Positions 1 to 12,000 of a stretch of DNA of 64,000 bases are shown here, piece by piece. A program made the position numbers and the translations under genes. Position 1 is the first letter of the stretch, and each line of letters begins with the position of its first letter. This stretch comes from Anodontia alba (Eukaryota > Mollusca > Bivalvia > Lucinida > Lucinidae). The notes below the pieces were generated by a model that saw only the letters and a list, made by a program, of their open reading frames with translations, was not told the DNA's origin and did not search any database. The stretch spans positions 75,712,953-75,776,952 of the forward strand of contig OZ024827.1 in the NCBI GenBank assembly GCA_964016985.1, in the 5' to 3' direction.

Positions 1-18
1 TATATTTATATCTTTCAG

Positions 19-86
19 CTGAGAGCAAAAACAACCATCACAGCCAGTGAAGACTTTCCAGAAGACAGACTCTGGTTAAATGGAAG
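19..86 (+). CDS. MVD: MVD exon 1 of window (internal exon)
   Basis: The acceptor is TATATCTTTCAG and the donor is GGAAG|GTAAAA. It has 22 full codons and ends in phase 2 (AG of an Arg codon). It encodes a segment ending [12 protein letters not shown], the conserved stretch just before the start of the variable loop in MVD. Upstream exons are outside the window. Confidence 0.9.
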
Positions 87-3000
87 GTAAAATTCAAACA
101 TGCTATTATACATGTATTTATCTTTAATATTTGAACAAATTGATTCCTTACTCTACCTTACCTGAAATTTGAACAAGTCCATTTAACCCCTTCAGCTCGG
201 CAGGCCAAAACATATATCTGTGCAAACAGTGTAGATCCAGATGAGATGGCTCAAAACAATCAGTCTCATCTCATGATCTGGATCTACACGGTTTGCATTC
301 TGTTCTTGATTTTACATTGAAAAACCTATTTGAGGCAGTGGACATGTCCAAATTCAAAGATGGAAGTCCACTTCAGAAACTTGGGGATGAAAGATTTAAC
401 TACATGTACCTCTTATGTCTAAAACCAACTGGATGAGTGGCCAGGAGTGAAGACCCTGATCAGATGCCATGCTATGCAGGGTCTGCATTGTTTGTTGCCA
501 GCTGTATGACCGAATACATAGGGTAAACTGGTGAATCATTTTCCTGTGGTGTACAAGATAGTTGTACAGTCTGATCATGGTGAACATTTAAACCGGCCTC
601 AGTGGCTCATTTGGATACGTGTCCGACTGGAGACCAGGATGTCGCAGGTTCAACCCCCACCGAGGGCGGCAACATTCTTTCACGGTGATTGATCATGAAA
701 TATTTTCTACGGTCATTCTCTTCCTTCTGCTGATTCCAGAAGGACAGTTGTCAGTTTCTGGCAAAAGAATGTGCACAATACTGGTTAACCGCATGGAGGA
801 CTAAGCCTGCCCAGTAAACGTGTGGTTAGGAAAACTGACTGCGCTTGACATGATCCCATTGGGTTGACTGGGCCGTAAAACCTCAACACAAACATTGTGA
901 ACATTTTCGTAGCCATCATTGTCTAATAATTTTTTTTTTTTTTTTTTGAGAAATAAGAAAAATATCAACACTTATAGGTCTAGATAAGAATGGGTGTCAG
1001 GTAAATATTTTTCTTATTTCTCAACAAAAACGTATGTTGTGGGTACTCATTAGAAGCACCTCACCATAGCGCTTCTAATGCATATCCACAACATATGTTT
1101 TGTGGAGAAAAAATAAGAAAATATCAATACTTTTTGATTGAAAAAAGAATCTTATCAAGCTCTTTTTAGACTGTTTGGCTGGAAAAATGTACCTTAACTA
1201 GAACTATGAAACTCAACTGAAAAAGAAAAGTAAAAAAAAAAAAAAAAGCATTTTGATTGGAGGAGTGTAGAATGCTGCAATTTAGAATACACATAGTCCC
1301 AGATAAGAGGGGGTATTCACATAATAGTTTTTCTCATTTCTCCACGAAAACCTTATTGGTACTTATTAGATGTGTCTCAGTGAGACTATTAATGAGTATC
1401 ATAACATATGTTTTTTTTTGGAAAAATAGGAATAAGAAAAATATTGATGATTTTTGGTTGAAAGAAAGGGCCGTATCTGGAGCTATGTATACAATTTCTT
1501 TTTCAGGGAAGAAAATGTAAATGCTCCTAGAATCCAAAGTCTTCTTTCCCAAAGTAAGTTTATATATGTACAGCATTTTTTTATAGCTATGGTACATGTT
1601 CTAAAATTTCATACACCAAAGTGTCTGGGAAAATGACATATGTAAACAGTGCAGACATAGATCAGACTGCTCCTAAAAGAAAATGATTTGACAGAGTTAT
1701 CTCCCTTATAAGTAGATCAATTCCCCTGAATATAGATTGAAGGAAAAGTGTTATTTTTTTGTGTGTTTCTTTTCTGAAATACTGTATATATCCTTAATAT
1801 TTGGACACCTTAACTCTTTACCACTCTTGTTCTAAAATTTGAACAAATACAATTTACTATCTGTTGTTGTGTCTAAAAATTGTTGTAAGTGTGTCAAACT
1901 GAGTAGACCCTGATGAGATGCCCCATTCTGTGGCATCTCATCAAGGTCTACACTGTTTGCTCAGGCCTGTCTGTCCGATTACATATGGTAAATGTATTTG
2001 GATAGCTTAACTCCTTACCATACTTCCCCTAAAATTTGAACAAGTCCATTTGCCTACCTGGTTATGTATCTAAAGTAGTGCTTGAATGGCAAAGTGTAAG
2101 GCAAAGGGGCAAAGTGTAAGGCTTGCAGTATGTGGCATCTGATCTGGTTTTCCACTGTTTGCTCTGGTCTGCCTGTCCAAACATTTAAGGTAAATGCTGT
2201 CAATACTTAAGGTAAATACTGTAAATACTTAGAGTAAATACTGTAAATACTCAGGGCAAATTCTGTGAATACAGGATAAATACTGTGAACACTTAGGGTA
2301 AACACTGTAAATATTTATGGTAAATACTGTTAATAGGTGAAAATCTATAAATTTCCTAGGATAAAATACTGAGGGTTAATACTTAAGGAAAATAATGTAA
2401 ATACTTAGGGTAAATAGTGTAAATATTTTGGGTAAATATTGTAAATACTCTGGGTAAATACTGTAAATATTATGGTAAACACTGTAAATAGATAATGTAA
2501 ATACTTAGAGTAAATATTATAAATACTTAGGGTAAATGCTGTAAATACTAAGGGTAAATACTGTAAATACTTAGGGCAAATATGATAACTATTTGGTAAA
2601 TACTGTAAATATTTAGGGTAAATACTGTAAATACAGGGTAAACATAGTGAATACTTCAGGTAAATATAGTAAATACTTAAGGTAAATACTGTAAATACTT
2701 AGAGTAAATACTGTAAATAGGGTATAAATGTTGTAAATGCTTAGGGTAATTACTGTTAATTCTTAGGGTAAATACAGTAAGTACGTAGAGTAAATTACTT
2801 AGGATAAATATAGTTGAGTAAATGCTGTAAATACTTAGGATAAATGCTGTAAATACTTAGATTAATACTGTAAATATTTAGGATGAAATTTGGGGTAAAT
2901 ACTGAGTCTCTAAATACTTCAAGTAAATATTACAAATATTCAAGGCAAATACTGTGAACACTTAAGGTAAATACTGTGAATACTTAGGATAATTACAGTA

Positions 3001-6000
3001 AATACTTAGGGTAAAAACTCAAAATACTTGGGGTAAATACTGGGTTTCTAAATACTTAGAGTAAATATTACCAATACTCAAGGCAAATACTGTGAATATT
3101 CAGGGGAAATACTGTGAATCAGAGGAATTGTTAAGGAGGGGTATTTGGTGATAATTATGGATAATTTACTCCAGTTCTCCATAAAAACATATGTTGTGGG
3201 TACTCATTAGAATCACCTTGGTGAGGCGCTTCTAATGATTACCAATAACATATTTTTTCATGGAGAAATAAGACAAAATTATTACCCAGAATTATCACCA
3301 AATATCCCTTCTTAATAATTCCTCTGATGTGAATACTCAGGGTAAATACTGTAATACTTGGGTAAAAACTGTAAATATTGGGTAAATAAAATTTATAAAG
3401 GCCACCCATGGAAATAAAGAACACGTAAAAGAAATATTGTAAATACTTAAGACAAATTTGGCATTTTCTGTTTCAGTTAAACTTCGAGCCAGCACAAAAT
3501 CTGATGAAATAAATAGTGATCTTATTCACTGGAAACTACACATCTGTTCGGAGAATAATTTCCCTACTGCTGCAGGGCTTGCTTCTTCAGCTGCTGGCTA
3601 TGCCTGTTTAGGTAAGATTTTCAGGAATTGTTTGAGCTACTTCATTGGAAAAGAGACATAATTTGGGATGCCGCATGCGAAAAAGTGCCTCCGGACATAC
3701 GCAGACAGTGAAGGCCCAGATCAGCCTGCGCATTCGCGCAGTCTGATCAGGGCCTTCACTGTCCACTAACAGAATCATTGGATACAAGAGAATGTATAAA
3801 TGGAGAGCAAAAGCCCGTATGATAATTTGCGCATGTGCAGGATGATATGAATCTGCATATTTTAAGCATGCTCGAAGGTATTTTTTTGCTTGACGAGGCC
3901 CATTTCATACGCAAACAGCAAAGACCCAGATCAGCCTGCAGATTCATAAAATCTGATCCAGCATTTTGATGCAAATGACCCCCGTGGGTCGATGTGTTGT
4001 TAAACCTGAAATCATCATCATCACCAGCCCTTCACTCTCCACTTACACCATCACTTGATAATGTAGGGTACAGTGGAAATGTCATAAATGGTCACTTCTC
4101 AATTACAGTCACTTCCCTATAACAGCAGTGATTTTTTTTACAATTTTGCCTTTATGGGTCCTGGGACTCGTTAGGTCCAGAATTTTATGCATCCCAAACT
4201 CAAACTATGCATCCAGCCTGGGACTCGTGGTGAAATATTTTGTTGTGTCCTAGACTTTTCATTTAAACTTGTGTAACAGTGTTACTTTCTTAGTATTTTA
4301 ATTAGATGTGCAATAAAAGTAAATAGTGGTGACTGAGTTGCTTTAATTCTTTCCAGAAAACTTCCTGAGAAATATGAAACTATAGTACCACTGTCTATTA
4401 AAACAGAAGTGTTAAGAAAATGTTTTCACCTACAGGTTTATGAAAATGTTTTCATAAAACTTCAGTTTTTGTGACAGATGATCAAATACCTGTGATAAAT
4501 AATTAAGGACAGATATTTTGTCTGTTTTGACTAGGCCGTAATACAAAGCAGAGACTTTTTTGTCTGTTGCTTTGTGGGTTCAGTTTGGAACTGGGGATTT
4601 CCGTTATCGAGATCGCCATCATCGGCAGTCACAGACTTTGTTGTCTGTGTCAGTCTGATTTGCTGACATAGCAGACCAAACAGCATTTGCTGTAAGGGGT
4701 CTAGTTTTATTATCTTTTTAGGGTGCATCTTTTTCTTCTTTCAAAAAAAAAAGAAACAAAAAACGATTGCTGTTTCCTGTTGAAAATTGCAATGTCAATG
4801 TCGGTGTTACGATAAAAGTTCTCAACAGACTAAAAACCAATACTTTAGTGTCTGCTACGGTTTCCTCCGGTACTGGACAGCTTGGTATTGATTTTTGACT
4901 GTATAGGTAGAATCGGTGTACCGTAGGGATACGACGCCTTTCAGTATTGGCTTTTACCAAACATGGTACTGAAACACCGCTTGCGCATTCGCTTTTTCCG
5001 AAAATGAAAGCAGATTTCAAGAAGCAAAACGTGTGTACATTCGAGAATTTTATGAGTCCACGGGACTCACCAAGGCTAATTTTTTGCGTCCTCTGGCGAA
5101 ATTATGCGTACAGGACGCAGGACGCATGCCTAAAAAAATCACTGTAACAGTCACTTTTCTGATTGTCCGAAATGCTCTTTTACTGTATATAGTCAAACCT
5201 CAATAACTGAAACCTGTTACCATGGAAATTTGTTTTAGGTATAGGTAGTTGAGCCACTGAGGATTTATCATAGTGCCAGGTCAGGAGGCAAGTGGTGATA
5301 ATTTAGGATATTTTTTTATCTTCTAGACAATAATGGTATGTTGAGTGTACTCATTAGAATTGCCTCAGTGAGGTAATTCTAGTGAGTACTCACAACATAC
5401 AATTTCATGACAAAATAAGAAAATTTCATTAATTATTTGTTTTTTTGAGCTATTGGAAGAATTTTGTTGGTACTCAAAAACAAGTTAGAATTAGCCATGG
5501 TAAACAAGCCATCGGTGTTTGAGCTATTGAGGCTACTGTACTTTGAGGTCTCTACAACAGCTACCTCCTTCTAACAGTTTTGTGCCTACCCAAGTGTGGC
5601 TATTGTTTAGAGATTGCATTGTATATCTCTGAACAGAGATGGCCTGATTGGACTGCACAGGTGCTCAAGCTAATTTGGATCTTTGCTGTTTGCACATTAC
5701 TTTTTTTTTTCGCATACTGCAACTCATTTACACAGGCATCTGTTAATACATACTGCAACTCATTTACACAGGCACCTATTAATTAACCCATGTCATGCTA
5801 AATAAATTAAGATGCCACGCCCATTTCAAATTGTCAGCCAATCAGATTTCTTGATCCAGGTTGTTGATACACATTCACATACTTAATGACAAACAGTGCA
5901 GATTCAGATCAGTTGGCTTCTTCATAGAGGATCTGGATCTACACTGTTTGTAAAGGCAGGGCATAACCAGGATCAACAGGACCAAGGTTAACTACTGTGT

Positions 6001-9000
6001 TTTCAGCATCTTTCAGAAAGTCATTTTTTGCTTGGTATTCTGTTCATATAAAGTAAATTTGCAAACTTTTGTCATGATTTAATGCAGAACCATTTGTTGT
6101 AACTACCTGTGCAAAAAAAATTTTATTCTAGTTATTTGTTTTTAAAAAATCAAATATTGTCACTTTTTCTCATAGTAAAAATGAATGCAATTTATGCAGA
6201 GATCTTTAGAGTAGGTAACTTGGAGGCAGATTTTCAACAAGTTCTGCTTGTTCCATTATTCTGAAATTTTCAAAATATTGTTGTGAAAATTCAGAAAAGA
6301 AAAGTAAAAAATATTTTCTTAGTCAAAAACTCCAAAAAAAAATCACTTTTCTATAGAAATTGCATAGGTCAGACCAAATTTTGGCTGTAAATTTAATTTT
6401 AGGGTAAAAATTTTGAGAACAAAACACAAAAACATAAAATTTAAGGCGAATGGATACACTTTCAGGGGTGGCAACTCTGTCAGATTGTTTTTTTCTTCTT
6501 TCTAAAAAGGGATCTACTCTAAAAGGAAAGAATTTGCTCCCTTTGGGAGCAAATTCTTTCCTTTTAGCGTAGACCTCTTTTCAGACAGGGTTTGTTGTGC
6601 AGGAAAGCAAAACAGTAAGTCACATGGTCATTTCCCATGTATAAATGGCAGAAAATCCACCTATATATATTGGTGGATTTTCTGCCATATACATATACAG
6701 TTGAACCTCGTTATCTCAAACTCACTTATTTCAAATTACCGCTTATCTGGAAGTGAAAATCTGGTCCCTATTTAAACATGAAACTTTGACAACAGGTAAC
6801 AAAATAATGTGGAAAAGAGGAGAAATTGCTCCTAAGGTACAATTTCTCCTCTTTTCCACATTATTTTATATATATATTTCTAACTTCAGGAATCAAATTA
6901 CATATTCATTTGTTAAATGTGGTTGTTCAATTTATTGTCTTCCTCACTCTCTCAACTCTGATATGTCGAAGTACGGCTATCTCGAAGTGTTTCAGTGAGT
7001 CCCTTGGAATTCGAGATAACGAGAGTCGACTGTATCTTTGTCCTTTTAAATTGTGTTTGTCTTCCTTCTGGAAAGGAGGTCTACTCCAAAAGAAAAGAAT
7101 CTGTCCTTTGCACATTGGGGGAATGAATACACTTTCAGGGATTGCAACTGTCAGATTGTTTTTGTCTTCCTTTTGAAAAAAAGTCTGTTCAAAAAGGAAA
7201 TACTTTGCTCTCGAGGGGAGTCTTTTAAATTGTTTTGCCTTCCTTCTGGAAAAAGGGTCTACCGTAATGGAAAAGGAAAGAATCTACTCCACTTGGGAGA
7301 AGATTCTTTCCTTTTTGAGTGGGCCTCTTTTCAGAAGGGGTTTGCTGTGCAGGAAAGCAAAAAAGGAAGTCTCATGGTTATCCTACTTGTAAAACTGGTA
7401 AAAAATCTACCAAGTATGTCCAGTCCCTTTAATAGAAATTGTGAAACTGAAAAAAAAAAAAAATTAACACTTACCATGCTATGGGCAGATTCAGCTAACG
7501 ACATTTTGAAACAGTTTTTTTTATTTTTCCCTGAAAATAGGATTTGACATTTCATGCAAATTGTCTCTTAGGGAAACAATCTGCATGAAATGTCGGATCC
7601 TATTATCTGGGAAAAATAAGAAAAAATATTTCAAATGTCATTAGCTGAAATTTTTACCCAGCATGCTAAGCGTTAAAACTTTATTAGTGAAAGTATTTGG
7701 TGTCTGTAGTAAAGATGGCTGATCAAAGGACAAAAACTGTACTGTCTGCATCCTCTCAGTTTATAATCAAAATACAAACAGAATATGGTTGTACAATTTT
7801 CTGTTTTTCTTTTCAGCTTATACATTAGCAAAGCTTTATGAAGTAGATGGCGATATCTCACAAATAGCCAGGTAAGTACATACATAAACTTTATGTGAAG
7901 TCAGCAGGAGGATAATTAACAGTTTCTAACTATGCCAATGCCAGGTTCCATAGCACAGTGGGTAGTGTGTCTGACTGCAGATCTAGGGGTTGTGACTGAA
8001 TCCCAGCTTGGCCACATAACTTGCATAGAGACTGATCATTTCTTAGGCCTTTCTCTCCCTTCTGCTGGTTCAAGAAAGTTGTTAGTTAACATTTTGCATG
8101 CTGGGTAATTTTGAATGCTTTTTTGTCATCTGTGGATTTCTTTTTGAAATTAACTTTTTTAAAAAAATCTTTCAGGAATACCATCAGAGGATCAAGATCA
8201 GGCCTGACATTATGTCAGGCCTGATCTGGGTCCAAAATGTTTGCAAAGGTTATCAGCAAATGACAAAAGTCACCACTAGGAGTGGTGGGGGGTGAGGGGG
8301 GCGGGGGAAGAGTTAATGATGAAAGTATATGCCCACATACTTGTTAACCCCTTAGAGGACTAAGCCTGCCCAGTAACAGTGTGAGTAGGTTAACTGACCA
8401 TGCTCAGTATGACCCTAATTTGTTGATTGGGCCAAGACTGCACATATTCCATACAATCTAATCAAAGTCTTCATGGGCCCCTCAAGAATCTATGGATCCT
8501 TTATTTGTCCAGAGCTCCCAGATGTGCAGCCTGATATGCTTTCTTCATGGCTCCAGGTAAGACTTTTTCCAGGTAAGAACAGATTTTTTTCTTATCTCTC
8601 CACAAAAACATATGTTGTGGGTACTCATTAGAAGTGCCTTGATGAGGTGCTTCTAATGAGTAACCGCAACATATGTTTTTGTGGAGAAATAAGAAAAATA
8701 TTATGTGGATACCCACATTTATCTGGAGCTATGCTTTCATGGAGGTGGTTCCCCCTCTTATCTGGAGTTGAGAACCCTATCTTGTGGGGGAAAAATAAGA
8801 AAAATTTTGTGAATTGTCATCTGCTAATTTTGTCCAGACAGTGTTGAAGGTCAGTGACTGTATACAGTTGAACTTCAATGGCTCTTACAGTAAATGTCCT
8901 AAAATTTTGAATACCAAAGTTGCTGACAAACTGACATATGCAAACATTTATCTTTGTGTTAATGTGTCTAAAGACTGCTTGCTGAGTGGCAAATAGTGTA

Positions 9001-12000
9001 GACTGTTCATCTAGATCCTTTTTTGGGACACTAGTCATTAACCCATTTTAGTCTGGAAACCCCTAAAAGGGTAATTGGCAAACACTGCAGATCTAGATTA
9101 GACACTGCAGAATGCAGCATCTGATCAGGGTCTCCACTGTTTGCAAATAGTTTAGCCATTGTTTTCAAGGTATCTAAATCACATAACCGGACATATCTAA
9201 AATTGAAATTTGACTCTTCCAATATATAGTGAGGGAGTTTATTCAGTCTGAAATGGATTAATGAGCTAATAATGAATTATTTTCTTGTATCAGGTTAGGG
9301 TCTGGTAGTGCCTGTAGAAGTATTTATGGGGGTTTTGTGGAATGGAAGAAAGGGGAGGAGGAAGATGGATCGGATTCCTTTGCTGAACAAATATCGCCTG
9401 AGAAACATTGGCCAGATCTCAGAATCCTTATACTGGTTGTGAGTAAACTCTGTCCAGTGCCTTAGATAAGCTGTTGTTTTTTTTTTTTTTTTTTTTTTGT
9501 ATTTACTCATTCAAAATTTCTGAAAATTTCGGCAAGCCTCATGATGCCAGACAGTGATCCTCTGGACAGGTTTTTCTATCTACCCCTCATACCCATGATA
9601 GAGCCTTATAGTGTCTTAGACAAATAAGTCATAAGTGTTTTAAATTGTTTCTGAATAGGTTTTAAGGGGACTACACATATATGCCATTAGCTGTTGACAG
9701 AAATCTGTGAGATTTTGCAAATTTTTAGGGGAGATTTGATGAAATTCTGAGATTTTTGTGAAAATCACTTTCAAGCTTACATAAGTAAGTTAAAAGTCAT
9801 TATTTTAATGAATTAAGCTTGGGATAGCCATGGTAATGTGGGATTTATTTCCAGTTTTTCGAAAAAAACCTTATTAAATGGTACGAAAATTCTGTGAGAT
9901 TTGAAAATCTTATGGGAAACGGGGTCCAGAAGGGCCAAAATTCTTTGAGATTTTGTCTCACAGTGTGAGGTATGGCATGTATGAGTCTTCATGCATTAGG
10001 TAGATCTTCCACCATTTTTTACAAGGGAGACAACTTTTATGACTTCCTGTTTTGCTGTACTGCACACCAAATCCCTTCTGAAAGGAGTCTACTTTAAAAG
10101 GAAAGAATTTGCTCTCGTAGGGACCTCTGAAAAATAGTCTACTCTTCAAGGAAAGCATTTGCTTCCCATTGGAGCATATTCTTTCCTTTTAGAGTACATT
10201 TTCAGAAGGGAGCCAAAAGATCTTTAAAAGAATTACCTCCCCTGAAAGTGTATCCTGTCTCCTTAAACTTCTTACCATTGCAATTATATTGCCAATTAGT
10301 ACTATTTTTTTACCTTTTTTTCATTCACCATTAAGGCTTAGCATGCTGGTTGAAAATTTCAGCAAACAGTATTTTGAAATATTTTTCTTACTTTTCCCAG
10401 AAAGTTGGCTTTGACATTTTATGTAATTTTTTTCCAGAAAATAAGCTTTGAAATTTCATGCAAATTATCTCCCCAGGAGATAATTTGCATGAAATGTCAA
10501 AGCCTATTAATGGGGGAAAACAGAGAGAAATGAATTTGTTGTTGCTGAATTTCCAAGTAGAGCGGTAACAGTTAAAATACACTTTTATGCTATCTCAGTA
10601 GAATTACTTGTTTATGAAACAATTCTAACACTTTGTTTTTATCAGAAGAAAGCATTTTTTCTCTGTTAAAAATATGTTTTGAAAACAGTTTAGAATTGCC
10701 TCATGAGATGCCAAATATTGCTACGCTATTCAAGGCAACCACACCCGAACTGTAGATAAGATGTTTGTTTTTTTCATGCAAAAAGTTCTTATATTTTTTT
10801 CATATTCCTCCACTAAAACATATATTGTATGCCTCAGAGAAATCTTCATAATTTCATGATGAATCATCATGCATAATTTCATACAAAACTATGCCATGCA
10901 AAAACATATCTTCGAGCATAAATTATGTGCACAGTGGACCCAGATCAGCCTGCACATCCACACAGTCTGATCAGGGCCTTCACTGTCAACTAACATTCAT
11001 TGGATACGGTAAATGTCTAGTCTGATTAGGGTCTACACTATTTGCCTTTTCACTAAATATTTTAAGAAATAGCTGCATAAAGAGCAGAATTTAGGCAAAA
11101 AGGGTAAGGAATAAAGTGTTTGAAATTTTAGGACATTTTCTTTACTACAGAATTAACGGAGAGCAAAGGCCTGGATGATACTTTGTGCTTCTGCAGGACA
11201 GCCTGAACTTGTACATTTCATGCTCGTTTGAAGGCACTTTTTCACTTGATGTGACTCACATAATTCCATGCATAATTTTATGCAAAATATCATGCAGAAA
11301 AAATATTACAGAAACCCTGCTTTGATTTTAGGTAAGTGATCAGAAGAAGTCAATAGGTAGTACAGCTGGTATGCAGGCCACCGTGAGTACTAGTCAGCTG
11401 TTCACGGAGAGAGCTAAATGTGTTCAAAAGAGCATTGAACAAATCAAAGACGCAATTATGAACAAAGATTTCTCAACATTTGCCGAGCTCACCATGAAGG
11501 TAGGTATGGTAAATGTCCTAAAATTTTGTACACCGAAGTTGCCAATAAAATGGCATATGCAAATAGTGCAGACCCAGATCAGACTGCTCCTGAAGGAGCA
11601 GTCTGATCAGGGTCTACACTATTTGCCATTCCATTAAGTATTTTAAAGGCTCCGTATTCCTCAAAAATAGACATTTTATTCTCCAAGAAAAGTTAATAAA
11701 TTGATACTTGTATATGGTATTAATACAGTCATAAAATGTGGCACATGATAGCCTGTAAAATTTCAGTTAGTCTCTCGTCCTTGAAATGAAATAATTTTTT
11801 ATCTTATCTCTGAATTAATGTTGCAACATTATTTGAGAGATACGATAAAGAATCATTTCTTTTTTGATTCTGTTCAAAAACGAGAGTCTACCTGAAGTTT
11901 TCCAGGCTGTCAGACGCCACATTTGATGATTGTATTAAAACTACATACCAATTTATTAAAACTATTTTTGGATAAAAATGTCTATTTTGAGGAATACGGA

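Noticed and set aside
590..665. True tRNA genes at the SINE heads (also 13035-13108, 29127-29200, 34958-35030, 39275-39335)
   Set aside because: Box-like motifs are present but the cloverleaf is degraded and each is joined to a SINE body or is a fragment.
2190..3470. Interstitial telomere repeat because of frequent TTAGGG words
   Set aside because: TTAGGG occurs once per 22 bp unit inside TAAATACTTAGGGTAAATAC, not as a TTAGGG tandem.
4718..5020. 100-codon minus-strand frame within the 1 kb TIR element
   Set aside because: No transposase or host motif; it depends on A/T runs at its end and lies in a non-coding element.
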